Positions 26,097 to 34,986 of a DNA stretch of 44,241 nucleotides are shown in pieces. A program made the position numbers and the translations under genes. The notes under the pieces are model-generated. The model did no database searches, had not been told where the DNA came from, and worked only from the letters and a program-made list of their open reading frames with translations. The stretch's first letter is position 1; every line of letters begins with the position of its first letter. This DNA comes from a virus. Location: positions 1 through 44,241 of the IMG/VR virus record IMGVR_UViG_3300049825_000297; one strand, written 5' to 3'.

Positions 26097-27571
26097 TTGT
26101 CCAGCCCATTAAGATTGCCGCTTGGCATATTGTTTTTGTATTCAATGTCTCCCCAGTTCCACCCGACTTTAGCGTCAAGCGGAACGAGGAAGGTTCGTCC
26201 CCGCGAAAGCTGCAATGGAACTTTGAGAGTTTCCAAATAAACTGGAAGGCGGTCTTTGATAGTTGCATAGGGGGCTTGGAATGTGATGGAGTCGTGAACC
26301 TGGACGAGTAGTTGTGTGTCGGGACAGGCACGCCAAAGCTGCGTATAACCTCGATCAATTTCTTCCGCCGTCATAGACTGAGGAGCGTAGGCCACGGCCT
26401 CGCGGATGGTGGTGTCCTCAGAGGGGCGGCCGAAGAAGAAACGCCTACGCCCGAAAAGGGTGGTAAGGCTGCCAGAAAATTGTAGTTGCTCCGCAACGTC
26501 CTCGTGCCACTTTTTTATAAGAGGGAAAGCGGCGAAGTAGCGTTCCTGAAATTCCTCAATGAGTTTCTGTTCAGTCTTTGTGTGATGCGCCATCGTGCGG
26601 GGAGTGCCAAGATAATTTGTTCCGTGCCCCAGCCGTTTCGCAAGGTCGCGGTAAGACATTTCGCGATAGGCGTTTTGGTCAGCGATGGCTCGCCATCCGG
26701 CACGATCATCAGGCCAGGCCAAATCGGGCCAAGCCATTCTACAGACGGTGGTGTGAAGGTCGCCAGACTCGCAAGCATCAAGATAGTCCCCGGCTCTGGG
26801 ATCGTCGGAGAAAGTTTCCCAGATAATTGCTCCCACGTTTCGCGTGTCGGCTTGCTTCAGATCGACGTTGACGATAATCATCTTAGGGTCTGCAATGAAG
26901 GGATAACGCAACTGGCGAGAGACGTTTTGAACATTTGTTCCCGTGCCGAACTCATTCATGCGCGAGGCCAACCGCCCGGAGTTTGTCCCCGCGATGTTGA
27001 AGCTGCTGCGCATCCGACCATCCGGGTCGATCTCAGTTTTCAGAAATCCTATCTGCTTGCCAAGGTCACGCATGGCGAGGATGTAATTACAAAAGACCTT
27101 GGCGAAGAAATGCTCGGAAAGTTTTTCAAGCGCGGCCCGACCAGTTGTAGCGGAGTATTCCCCCTTGGAATTGCGCCCGCGAACCGGCTTAAGGCCAAGG
27201 GTGCCATAGAAGAAGTTTTTAAGCTGAAGCGGACTGCGCCAGTTAAGCGTTGTGTTGAACGCCCCGGCCAGAAGCCGGTCGAAATTTTTCTGCAAATGCA
27301 ACAAGTCCACAGTCAGCGCGCGGAGCGCTGTCTGCCGTGCCGCCTCGTCAATACGAAACCCCCGCATGGACATTTCCATAACCGGGGCTTGTTTAGCGAG
27401 GGCGTTGGCGTAGGTAAGCTGGACGCATTCTGGTTCGAGGGCAAGCTGACGCTTTAGCTCATCCCGGATTTCATAGGTTACGGCGCAGTCGAGGCCGTTG
27501 TATACCCACGAAGCTTCGTCAGAATTTATGACCGGCTGTTCATCAAGTAGGGCTGTGTTGATGATCTTCAT
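26033..27571 (-). CDS. Family A DNA polymerase, C-terminal part of a split protein
   Basis: A 512-residue protein with the polymerase domain of Pol I. The N-terminus keeps only exo motif III (WVYNGLDCAVTYEI, Y24 and D28). Polymerase motif A is NVDLKQADTR (D237); motif B is R308-x3-K312-x3-H316-x3-Y320 in RDLAKRLGHGTNYLGTP; motif C is QVHDSI (D427). H316 stands where E. coli Pol I has Phe762. Exo motifs I and II are in a separate protein at 32652-33656, 5 kb upstream. The ATG at 27571 overlaps the DUF1937 stop as ATGA, so I reject the longer upstream frame. It synthesises phage DNA, probably with the exo protein as partner. Confidence 0.93.
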   Translation of the reverse strand: MKIINTALLDEQPVINSDEASWVYNGLDCAVTYEIRDELKRQLALEPECVQLTYANALAKQAPVMEMSMRGFRIDEAARQTALRALTVDLLHLQKNFDRLLAGAFNTTLNWRSPLQLKNFFYGTLGLKPVRGRNSKGEYSATTGRAALEKLSEHFFAKVFCNYILAMRDLGKQIGFLKTEIDPDGRMRSSFNIAGTNSGRLASRMNEFGTGTNVQNVSRQLRYPFIADPKMIIVNVDLKQADTRNVGAIIWETFSDDPRAGDYLDACESGDLHTTVCRMAWPDLAWPDDRAGWRAIADQNAYREMSYRDLAKRLGHGTNYLGTPRTMAHHTKTEQKLIEEFQERYFAAFPLIKKWHEDVAEQLQFSGSLTTLFGRRRFFFGRPSEDTTIREAVAYAPQSMTAEEIDRGYTQLWRACPDTQLLVQVHDSITFQAPYATIKDRLPVYLETLKVPLQLSRGRTFLVPLDAKVGWNWGDIEYKNNMPSGNLNGLDKWKTFNNRLPPNPKRRLSDFL

Positions 27572-27891
27572 TCGAAAAGGCTCACGAATTTCGGGGACCG
27601 CTGATGAAGGAATTGAAAAAGGGAGATTTCCTGCTGGACTCCAGAACTTTCCTGCCAACCCTCGATTTCCAGAACCCAAAGTTCTTTTGAGTGAAGGATC
27701 ATGGCTTCGTTCAGGGCTTTCCATGCAGCAGCGAAAGTTCCAACCTCTTTGGCCAGCTGATGCCCGTAGACGATCGGAGAAAATATTGCAACTCCTAACC
27801 GAAGTTGCGTGGCGGTGTAGGCCAAAGCCAAGCGGTAGCGATGTTCCATTTGCTCCGGAGTGCCGGAGTATGGCGATGCAAGGTAAATCAT
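27568..27891 (-). CDS. DUF1937 / nucleoside deoxyribosyltransferase-like protein
   Basis: A 107-residue protein starting IYLASPYSGTPEQMEHRY, with FSPIVYGHQLA and SSGVQQEISLFQF, the pattern of DUF1937 (PF09152) in the nucleoside 2-deoxyribosyltransferase-like superfamily. The conserved N-terminal YLASPYS loop and downstream Glu residues would form a nucleotide-binding pocket; a role in nucleotide salvage or modification is inferred only. GGAG precedes the ATG. Its TGA overlaps the polymerase ATG, so the two are translationally coupled. It is the last gene of the block that separates the polymerase halves. Confidence 0.8.
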   Translation of the reverse strand: MIYLASPYSGTPEQMEHRYRLALAYTATQLRLGVAIFSPIVYGHQLAKEVGTFAAAWKALNEAMILHSKELWVLEIEGWQESSGVQQEISLFQFLHQRSPKFVSLFE

Positions 27892-27930
27892 TGGAGGCTC
27901 CTTATTTTTGATAGTTGAACAAAAGGTTTA

Positions 27931-30279
27931 TTACGACCATGCACCCTTAGTGTTACTGCCGGTTGGTCCAAGATAATCCAACACAATATAGCTGCCAGCT
28001 TGCACGATAGCTGCCACCGCAGTAGTCAGTGTGATTGATGGAATGAGTGTACCAGTTCCCGTAACATTAAGGATCCCATTAATTTCCACCGCCATACCAG
28101 TGCCAACAGCTAATGCCACCAAATTGGCCGGACTGGCACTAGTGATCGAGAAAGTACCTCCCTGTGCGTTGACTGTAAGTGGCGTTGAGCTATCAAAACC
28201 TACTGCATGATAAAAGATGTTGGCAATTGTGGCGGTGCCTGCCCCTTTCAGGTCAAAAGCTGCGTTACCGCTGGTAGCTGACATGCTCAGAATATGAAGC
28301 ATACAGCGAAAAGCATAACGTCCAGTTGCTAGTGTCACTGCTCCGTTGGCCGTGAAGTCGAACAATTTTTGAGATGTACCAACGTTAGCTAGGGCATAAT
28401 TAGCTGTCAATTGCCCGTATATCTGTAGCCCCTGCACAAAGGCAGTGGTGGCAATCGACGTGTCATTGTCACCAAATGCGGCGGTAGGGGCTAGTGGGTC
28501 TCCGGTGAAAGTTGGCGACGCCATCGGCGCTTTTAGCGCAAGGTCGCTAACAAGATTGGTGACGGCGCTTTGTGGTAAGGCAATCGTAGTGTTGGCGGCG
28601 GCGGTAATCAGCCCCTTGGCGTTGACCGTGATTGCCGGAACCTGCGTGGCACTGCCGAACGAACCAACTCCGGCATTGACCGTGGCAAGCGTGGTGGCGA
28701 ATGATCCTGTACCAGAACCAGTTGCATCGCCGGTAAGCGTAATGGTCTGGTCGCCGCTATTAGTTCCAGTCAGGTTCAGATCGACCTTAACCTGCGCCGG
28801 GGTCCGCACGGACCATGCCGATGCTTTGGCTTGCAGGAAGCTATCCGTTGTCGCCGTCAGACCGGCAATCGTGGTCAGATCAGCATCCAGAGGCTGTTTG
28901 TTGGACAGGTCCGTCACCAGATTGGTGATGTCGCTTTGCGGGTGTACATGCGCGGTCGGGGCATCGCCGATGTAGATCACATTCCCGTCGCTGATTGCCG
29001 TGTCGAGTTGGGATTTGGTGAAGCTGCCAAGCGCGGTAGAGTTGCTGCCAGCGCTTGCGGTAACAGCCCCGGTCAGCGCAGCCCTTTGCAGCAACGGCGT
29101 GGCATCGACATAGGTCAGTGACCCGTCGATCATCGCGCCAATGGCATCTTGGGCCAGTTCATCGGTGTATTGCGTTACGTCGCCAACGTAGAGGATGTTT
29201 CCGTCAGAAACGGCGGCATCGAGTTGCGCCTTTGTGAAACTGCCTAGCGAAGCCGCGAAGCTGCCAGTGCCGCTACCCGTGACCATGCCCGTGAGGGTGA
29301 TAGTCTGGTCGCCGGTGTTTGTTCCCGTAGCCGTCCCGCCACCAGTGGCGAAATCCGCACTGGTCAGGGCGGCATTGAACTCCGCAAGGGTGCCGGTGAT
29401 GCCGACAATCGTTACCTGATCGCCTGTGTTGGTGCCGCTTGACGTGCCGGAAAAGGTGCCGCTTTGGGTTGCCAGTGAGCCAAGGCCGAGCGTGGTGCGC
29501 CAAGCCACCGCCGTGGTGTCATCCAGCAAGGTGCGTGAAAACGCCGTGAAATCAGTTACCGTTGCCGCCCCGGCCCCGGTGAAATAGCCCAGCTTGTCTG
29601 CCGCGCTTGCAAGTCCAGCCCATGCCGTCAGGTCAGTATCCAGCGGCTGATAGGCCGCGTTGCCTTCCGCCGCCGTCAGATAGACTGGGTGTGGGTCTGC
29701 CAACCCGGCATGATCGGCGACAGCGCCGGTGACGAACGCCGTTGTGGCGAGGCTGGTGTCATTGTCCCCCGTCGTTGCCGTAGGGCCGCGCGGGTTGCCG
29801 GTGAACACAGGCCCCGCGAGGTCAGCCTTTGCCGTCAGCGCCGCGTCAAGGTCGACCTGTGCCGATAGGGTGCCGGTAATGGTGCCCCATGCCGTGGCTG
29901 CGGCTGCCGTGGTGATTTTTGGCACCCCTGCGGCGTCAAAATACGACCAGTTGCCTTCGTCAAGAACAACTCCTTCCCCGGCCAACAGCGTGACCTTCAG
30001 CACCCGGCTTGCAATAGACCCATCATAGCGCTGCACCGTGACAGTATTGCTGGCGCTGGCATGGGTGTTGAAGATCGAGAGTGCTTTGACCCCCCTCGAC
30101 GCGCCAGAAGCCGGAGCAGCAACAACCGTAGTGGTGGCGGCTGTCGTGATGGCGATATTCAACGACCCCGGCGTTATCGTCGTAGCGCTGAAATCGCCCC
30201 AACTCGCAGCAACGTCAATATTGGCCGTGCCGCTGGTGATAATCCGCAGAACCGTGCTAGTGGTGGAAAGGATAATCAT
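27931..30279 (-). CDS. Long tail fibre protein on the early strand
   Basis: A 782-residue fibre. The N-terminus ([20 protein letters not shown], then [20 protein letters not shown]) is a module common in alphaproteobacterial prophage fibres. The shaft repeats units such as [13 protein letters not shown] (three copies), [16 protein letters not shown]-like (two) and FTGxPxxPTAxxGDNDTSxATTAFV (two), typical of phage fibre stems. The last ~195 residues, encoded by about 27931-28520, form a distinct AT-richer beta-rich tip. The ATG at 30279 overlaps the preceding spike stop as ATGA. It is unusual in lying in the replication operon, inside the split polymerase locus. Confidence 0.85.
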   Translation of the reverse strand: MIILSTTSTVLRIITSGTANIDVAASWGDFSATTITPGSLNIAITTAATTTVVAAPASGASRGVKALSIFNTHASASNTVTVQRYDGSIASRVLKVTLLAGEGVVLDEGNWSYFDAAGVPKITTAAAATAWGTITGTLSAQVDLDAALTAKADLAGPVFTGNPRGPTATTGDNDTSLATTAFVTGAVADHAGLADPHPVYLTAAEGNAAYQPLDTDLTAWAGLASAADKLGYFTGAGAATVTDFTAFSRTLLDDTTAVAWRTTLGLGSLATQSGTFSGTSSGTNTGDQVTIVGITGTLAEFNAALTSADFATGGGTATGTNTGDQTITLTGMVTGSGTGSFAASLGSFTKAQLDAAVSDGNILYVGDVTQYTDELAQDAIGAMIDGSLTYVDATPLLQRAALTGAVTASAGSNSTALGSFTKSQLDTAISDGNVIYIGDAPTAHVHPQSDITNLVTDLSNKQPLDADLTTIAGLTATTDSFLQAKASAWSVRTPAQVKVDLNLTGTNSGDQTITLTGDATGSGTGSFATTLATVNAGVGSFGSATQVPAITVNAKGLITAAANTTIALPQSAVTNLVSDLALKAPMASPTFTGDPLAPTAAFGDNDTSIATTAFVQGLQIYGQLTANYALANVGTSQKLFDFTANGAVTLATGRYAFRCMLHILSMSATSGNAAFDLKGAGTATIANIFYHAVGFDSSTPLTVNAQGGTFSITSASPANLVALAVGTGMAVEINGILNVTGTGTLIPSITLTTAVAAIVQAGSYIVLDYLGPTGSNTKGAWS

Positions 30280-32303
30280 GCAAACCAACTCCCTAAAGGA
30301 TTAGAAATGCCGCTTTGTGTGGCATTAATCGGATCAAGGTCGCGGGTGGCAAAGTTGCCAAGCTGGACTGCGACGTTGAAGATTGAGAATGTTCCAGACA
30401 GTGTTCCCGCTCCGACGTTAAGGCGGAAAAGTAAGTTCCAAAATGCGGCGGGGTCTAGGACTGTGTAGGTTGGAAGGGTGAAGGTGAACTCATAGCGCTT
30501 GAGCGTCGTATCAAACTGCAGACGATAGTTGTTCCCGAATTTGACACGGAAGAATGTTGAGGCAGGGGTTCCCGCGCCGTTGTCAAGAGACATGATTATG
30601 TCCTCAAGTTGTTGTCCAGCAACGGCAGCGAAGGCCTCGAAGGATAAGGTGACGACCTGCCCAGACAATGGCAGCACGGCGGGAATTTTGTGCTGCAGGA
30701 AACAGGTGTTACCGGTGAACCCTATGTTGTTGACACGGATACCGTAAGTCTCCCGGCCGTTCCCTGCAACGCGGGAAATACGCTCCCCGGTAAGCTGGGC
30801 CGCGCCAAGGGCAATAACGTTCCAGCCCGTGGCGATCTCAACAGCGGCAGCCCCGGTGGAGGTGCCAGTTGTGGCTGTCCAGTTTTCGAACGTAGCATTG
30901 CTGACCCAATTGCGGAGAGGTGACTGGCGCAACTTAACGGCGGGGTCGAATAGCCGCCAAACTCCGTTAAGCATGTCTGTCTCGTCCGCGTTATCATCAA
31001 GCGGGTAGACTGACCACTGAGACGGCTCCGGGAAAATGAAATTGTAAGTTCCGAGGGCTCCCGCCACACGTCGGGCATAGAGGAAGTTAAGAACTCGAAC
31101 GCCGGTCGGAGTCCAGGTGCCTAGAATAGCCGAGGGATTATTTAGCCCCCGACAGGTCCAGCGCTGAACTGTTATGGTGGATTTATCGGTCTGCGAAGTT
31201 CCGGCGGCGACCGGGTAGCCAGCGTCACCGAGAAGGAACAAGCTTGGGTTAACTGTATTGAAGCCAAGGCTCTGCATGTTCAGGGAAAGGAACGTGATGG
31301 AGGATTTGATTGCGTGAACCAGGCCCATGTTGTCCGCGTACATTGCGGAATTTTCGAGGTGTGTTGCCCCGATCGTCAGGTTGGTAATGGAGTCGGCACG
31401 AATCAGTGGGCCATTGACACGGGCCAAGTGAATGTTAAGCTGGGTGATATTGATAGCGGTACCAGAGTTTTCCTTCCCGGTCGCCTTCTCAATATTCAGG
31501 GCACAATCGGCACGGTGAGCGGGGAAGGCTGTCGCGTAACCCTCGATGTAGAATTGCCCCTCGATCGTGTTACCCGTGCCAAGCGGGGCATCCCAGCCAC
31601 GGAAGGAATAGCCCTGAATGTAAAGGTTCCGAAGCGAGACGTTGAACGGGGTAGTGTCAGAATAGATTGCGGTGCCTGAGTCGCGGAAGGTAATGTCGGT
31701 GACGGAAGTTCCCCGGCTGGCGTTTGTTGCTCCGCTTCCGAGGTTAAGCAGAATACGCTGCCCTTCAACCTCGGTCAGAGCGATGGCAGCGGGGGTGTAA
31801 GCTAGCGTAAGGCTGGAAATCCCCGATTGTTGTGCTAGGGAAACAAGTGGAGTGGAAACTGCCAGACTGGCGAGGCCTATGATGGAACAAGCCTGACGTC
31901 CGCACCCGAAGATATACTTGCCGATTAGGGAAATGCCACCAGAGATCGCAAGGTTGCCGATAAGCTCGATGGAGCTGTGGTTAGTCAAGGTAAGCTGCGC
32001 GGCGGTATTATCGTCGGTAACTCCGTCGCAATAGGCGCCGCAATGCTGGAAGTAGACTGGTCCGGCTGCGGTCCAGGTGGAACCATCGGCCAACGTAATG
32101 TCGGCGGGGGTGCCCCGGACATACTGGCAGAGGACTCCGCCATGAACACAGCTGACATTGTTAATGATCGCGGGCGGAGAGCTTGCGAGAAGTTCCGCCC
32201 GCGTGGCATAGGAATAGCCGACCGGAGACCAGCCACCAAGGGGAAATTTGCGAAGCTGTTTGAAGAGTTCCCGGAAATTGGCCTCGATCTGCGACATTTT
32301 CAT
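30276..32303 (-). CDS. Beta-helix tailspike on the early strand
   Basis: A 675-residue protein. Residues 1-40 are helical ([20 protein letters not shown]) and may anchor it. About residues 85-450 look like a pectate-lyase-type right-handed beta-helix ([18 protein letters not shown]; later [19 protein letters not shown]). The C-terminal 200 residues contain a carbohydrate-binding-like sandwich ([18 protein letters not shown] ... [17 protein letters not shown]). The ATG at 32303 overlaps the preceding TGA as ATGA, which fixes the start. It may digest capsule or O-antigen as part of the virion, or act as free depolymerase made early. Confidence 0.82.
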   Translation of the reverse strand: MKMSQIEANFRELFKQLRKFPLGGWSPVGYSYATRAELLASSPPAIINNVSCVHGGVLCQYVRGTPADITLADGSTWTAAGPVYFQHCGAYCDGVTDDNTAAQLTLTNHSSIELIGNLAISGGISLIGKYIFGCGRQACSIIGLASLAVSTPLVSLAQQSGISSLTLAYTPAAIALTEVEGQRILLNLGSGATNASRGTSVTDITFRDSGTAIYSDTTPFNVSLRNLYIQGYSFRGWDAPLGTGNTIEGQFYIEGYATAFPAHRADCALNIEKATGKENSGTAINITQLNIHLARVNGPLIRADSITNLTIGATHLENSAMYADNMGLVHAIKSSITFLSLNMQSLGFNTVNPSLFLLGDAGYPVAAGTSQTDKSTITVQRWTCRGLNNPSAILGTWTPTGVRVLNFLYARRVAGALGTYNFIFPEPSQWSVYPLDDNADETDMLNGVWRLFDPAVKLRQSPLRNWVSNATFENWTATTGTSTGAAAVEIATGWNVIALGAAQLTGERISRVAGNGRETYGIRVNNIGFTGNTCFLQHKIPAVLPLSGQVVTLSFEAFAAVAGQQLEDIIMSLDNGAGTPASTFFRVKFGNNYRLQFDTTLKRYEFTFTLPTYTVLDPAAFWNLLFRLNVGAGTLSGTFSIFNVAVQLGNFATRDLDPINATQSGISNPLGSWFA

Positions 32304-32659
32304 TGGAACGGACACTCCATGGGTAGGCCGGTACGGTAGGCAACTTCCCGCTCGAGATAGGCTGTCCACAGAAATAGCGGAAGGTTGTGGGCACGAACCA
32401 GCCCGGCCGCAGTTTGTGCAAGCTGCAAAATGATGTAGCCCTTGGGGTCAGGAACTTTGTTGATGAAGGCCTCATCGAGTTTGAGGACAAACTCGAAGAA
32501 CCCGCCCTCGCCGGAGGTTCCTTCCCCATGATCGCGATTCATGATGGAGGATTTGAAGGTGGCGATTTTCAATGCTGCCTCCAGACCAACCAAATCAGCA
32601 GGAATTGCAGTGCGAAGTGAGCCGTAATCAGCGTCGGGATTGTGAGGATCATTATTCAT
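32300..32659 (-). CDS. 119-aa protein between exonuclease and tailspike genes
   Basis: A 119-residue protein (start MNNDPHNPDADYGSLRTAIP). The C-terminal half has hydrophobic helices (GYIILQLAQTAAGLVRAHNL, PLFLWTAYLEREVAYRTGL). I do not recognise the family. The ATG at 32659 overlaps the exonuclease TAA (8 bp) and its TGA overlaps the tailspike ATG, so it is coupled to both. A spike chaperone or an unrelated early protein are both conceivable; nothing in the sequence decides. Confidence 0.7.
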   Translation of the reverse strand: MNNDPHNPDADYGSLRTAIPADLVGLEAALKIATFKSSIMNRDHGEGTSGEGGFFEFVLKLDEAFINKVPDPKGYIILQLAQTAAGLVRAHNLPLFLWTAYLEREVAYRTGLPMECPFQ

Positions 32660-33656
32660 CCGCCTGTTTGAGGGTGTCGTGGTCAGCCCGCATGAATTTC
32701 CAGTTTGGCTCATCGGTGTAAAGGGAACCGAGGAAGCCGAGGCCTTTTTCCATCTCGGGCTGGAGGGAGTGGTGAAGCAACATTGTGTCGTCGCAGAAGC
32801 CGGGGCAGGGGATGCCCACGGTTTTCCATAGGTACTGCATGTCGTACTGAAAGTTCTGGCCGAAGGATTTGTGGTGTCGGAGGATAAGGCGAACCCATTT
32901 CCATGCCTCGCGCTCCTCAGCTAGTGTCGGCCAGTAGTTCCCCGAAGGCTTGGCGCGAGAATAAAACGGGATAACTAGGGCACGTTCTGGCGATGGGGCG
33001 AAGCCAATCTCGGTGATCTGCCCGCCCTTTGTCTCAATGTCCACAGATAGATCGCTGACACCTTTGACGTAGGTTTTGTAGAACTCGCCTATGTCGGCCA
33101 AGCTTGGTTCAACATGAACAAAGCGCACAGGGCGTCGTAAATCTGGGAACTCAGCTTCCCGGCGAGCCTTGGTGAAGTCTGCAATGGCGATGGGACGAAG
33201 TGACCAGTTTCTGATAATAGAAAGAGGAGCATACGTAGGGAGGATTTTCCAGGGTCGCCCGTAGGCAAGGATGGGAGTGCCCCGATATTTCTTGAGTCCT
33301 GTTTTCTTGGCGAGAGCCCAAAGAGGTAACTCTCCAAGAGATATGATAAGGCTGGGTCGAACGTAGTCCAGCTCTGCGAAGAGTCTGTCAATTTCATTCT
33401 GAAACTCACGACGAATGTATCGGGCGGGGCGAATGGGTCGGAAATCAGGAATAGCATCGAGTTTTGATCCACAGTAAGACTCCACGTCCATCCGGGCCGG
33501 GCGAGATTGAAAGACGACTGTCTGGTGACAATCGTTAATATCAATTCCTGCATGAGAGAGCATTCCTTTGAGAAGGTGGAACTTTGTTCCCGCGAACGGG
33601 AGTCCTTTGGCGGCCTCGTCGTCGCCCCAAAACTCCCCGACGATTGCGATTTTCAT
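32652..33656 (-). CDS. UDG-like domain fused to half of the polymerase 3'-5' exonuclease
   Basis: A 334-residue protein. Residues 1-165 resemble family 4/5 uracil-DNA glycosylases: IVGEFWGDDEAAKGLPFAGT (residues 5-24), PSLIISLGELPLWAL, and ILPTYAPLSIIRN (138-150). Residues 198-334 are a DnaQ-like exonuclease as in Pol I: exo I SVDIET (D206, E208), exo II GQNFQYDM (N268, D272) and DDTMLLHHSLQPE. The domain ends before exo III, which is found in the polymerase at 26033-27571. Start at 33656 (GGGGGC site upstream). A near-consensus promoter lies just upstream. Role: proofreading or uracil surveillance with the separated polymerase, inferred. Confidence 0.88.
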   Translation of the reverse strand: MKIAIVGEFWGDDEAAKGLPFAGTKFHLLKGMLSHAGIDINDCHQTVVFQSRPARMDVESYCGSKLDAIPDFRPIRPARYIRREFQNEIDRLFAELDYVRPSLIISLGELPLWALAKKTGLKKYRGTPILAYGRPWKILPTYAPLSIIRNWSLRPIAIADFTKARREAEFPDLRRPVRFVHVEPSLADIGEFYKTYVKGVSDLSVDIETKGGQITEIGFAPSPERALVIPFYSRAKPSGNYWPTLAEEREAWKWVRLILRHHKSFGQNFQYDMQYLWKTVGIPCPGFCDDTMLLHHSLQPEMEKGLGFLGSLYTDEPNWKFMRADHDTLKQADE

Positions 33657-33667
33657 TGTGCCCCCGG

Positions 33668-33675
33668 TATGGCTC
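33668..33675 (+). promoter_or_regulatory. TATGGCTC box just downstream of the -10 element
   Basis: On the minus strand this is GAGCCATA, covering about +1 to +10 of the promoter at 33684-33712. A bound protein here would block transcription initiation. It extends to GAGCCATACC. Confidence 0.5.
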
Positions 33676-33683
33676 TTATGACA

Positions 33684-33712
33684 AGCATAGCGTATGGCTC
33701 CCCTTTTGTCAA
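33684..33712 (-). promoter_or_regulatory. Near-consensus sigma70-like promoter for the exo/polymerase block
   Basis: Read on the minus strand: TTGACA (33712-33707), a 17-base spacer, then TATGCT (33689-33684). The -35 element overlaps the TGA stop of the methyltransferase gene. It would drive the UDG/exonuclease gene, the tail genes, DUF1937, polymerase and ATPase. One GAGCCATA box lies in the spacer (33700-33693) and one just after the -10 (33675-33668), a repressor-like layout. Confidence 0.7.
33693..33700 (+). promoter_or_regulatory. TATGGCTC box inside the promoter spacer
   Basis: Between the -35 and -10 hexamers of the promoter at 33684-33712, 18 bases start to start... 25 bases from the second copy at 33668. 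Read on the minus strand as GAGCCATACG. The position between the hexamers suggests repression by steric exclusion of RNA polymerase. Confidence 0.5.
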
Positions 33713-34986
33713 GCACTTAGCTTGAGGTTTTCCCTAGCGCGGTCCGCGAACTCAGGATTGCGCTCAATGCCGAGGGCGAACTGTGCACCAAGGGCTTCCG
33801 CAACCTTGACTGCGTTCCCGCCGCCGCACGTTGGGTCGAGGAACATGGTGTATTCATCGACCAGCATACGGAAGAAATGCTCCAGCATGGTGGAGGATTT
33901 CTCGCTCATGTGGAAGTCTTTGGTGGTGGCGCAGGCGATAGCGTTGCCGACTGCGCGGACGATCTTTGGGTCGCCTCGAGTTGCGAATAGAGCGGTTTCG
34001 TAGACACGGCGAGGTCCTCGGTTGGAGTCGGGAAGGATGCCCTTGTTGTCGGACTTCAGCCAGATCAGGGGGAAGGGGGAGACTGTCCAGCCTGCGGCAG
34101 CAAAGGTCTCGATGGTCTGCTGATAGAAGTCCATGGAAAACCAGAACATCAGGTGCGCCTGCGGAGCAATGAAACGATCCTGCATAGCGAGAAACGAACC
34201 GACAAGGTCGAAGTAATCACCTGCGGTGTCGGAGTAACTTCCGAGGACTTTGGAGCTGGATTGCCCGCGCTTGTCGACTCCGACGCCGTAGGGGAAATCA
34301 CAGTGGATGAAGTTGAAAGCGGGGCCGGAATAAGAGACTGCCCAAGACATGAAGTCTGCTTGAAGGATAGATGCTCGACGCGCTGGAGCTGACAACTGAA
34401 CCTCTCCGCTTCCTGTGCCGCCTTCTGGCTCTGGCTCATTGATCTCAAGAAGAACAGCATTGCGTTGACGCTCCTGTTTCCGCAACATGACGTTGCGGGC
34501 GACTGAGAAAGTGTCGGCGGCGACGACCATCGGCTCGCCCTCGTTAAGGCCCCGTGCCACGGTCAAGACCTGCTGGATATAGCTTGTGGATAGGCCGAGG
34601 TTCCCGGCCGAGTCGGTGATGGTCCAGTCGGCAGCAAGTTCGGCGCGTAGCTTGTGATAGCGGTCAACTGCGATGGCGTGATCTTGCCATGTGAGGTTTT
34701 CGCGCTTGACGTTTTCCTCGAGCTCGAGAAGCTGAAGTTGGACGGGATCGAGATCTTCGGCGAACTGCACCGGTATGGAGTCCCAACCGAGGGAACGGCA
34801 GGCTGTGACGCGACGTTCCCCGGCGACAAGCTGGCCTGCGCGGGTGACAACGGGAGGATTGATAAGGCCAACGGAGGCGATGGACTCTGCTAGTTCGGAA
34901 ATTCCCGTCAACTCCCGGCGCTGGCGCTCGGCACGCAGGATGATAATGGAGTCGAGGGGGAAGGGAGAGAAGTTGCCGGAGGTCAT
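33709..34986 (-). CDS. ParB-like / beta-class DNA methyltransferase fusion
   Basis: A 425-residue protein. Residues 1-170 are ParB/Srx-like with a helix-turn-helix tail: LTGISELAESIASVGLINPP, VAGERRVTACRSLGW (GERR box), LELEENVKRENLTWQD. Residues 210-425 are an SAM-dependent methyltransferase with catalytic motif IV as CDFPYG (near residue 230, in place of the usual DPPY) ahead of the SAM-binding DPTCGGGNAV (near 381), the order of beta-class N6-adenine/N4-cytosine enzymes. Such fusions are frequent in phages, where they may protect DNA from host restriction. It overlaps the DUF6378 gene by ATGA. Confidence 0.88.
   Translation of the reverse strand: MTSGNFSPFPLDSIIILRAERQRRELTGISELAESIASVGLINPPVVTRAGQLVAGERRVTACRSLGWDSIPVQFAEDLDPVQLQLLELEENVKRENLTWQDHAIAVDRYHKLRAELAADWTITDSAGNLGLSTSYIQQVLTVARGLNEGEPMVVAADTFSVARNVMLRKQERQRNAVLLEINEPEPEGGTGSGEVQLSAPARRASILQADFMSWAVSYSGPAFNFIHCDFPYGVGVDKRGQSSSKVLGSYSDTAGDYFDLVGSFLAMQDRFIAPQAHLMFWFSMDFYQQTIETFAAAGWTVSPFPLIWLKSDNKGILPDSNRGPRRVYETALFATRGDPKIVRAVGNAIACATTKDFHMSEKSSTMLEHFFRMLVDEYTMFLDPTCGGGNAVKVAEALGAQFALGIERNPEFADRARENLKLSA

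Noticed and set aside
26486-27457. 323-aa plus-strand open frame opposite the polymerase gene
   Set aside because: Antisense to a clear family A polymerase; composition follows the codon pattern of the opposite strand and no domain is visible.
27571-32652. Intein or intron as cause of the split polymerase
   Set aside because: The N-part ends in an ordinary stop and the C-part has an ATG coupled to an unrelated gene; no Cys/Ser splice junction, HINT motifs or intron-like non-coding RNA is seen, and the intervening 5 kb is protein-coding.
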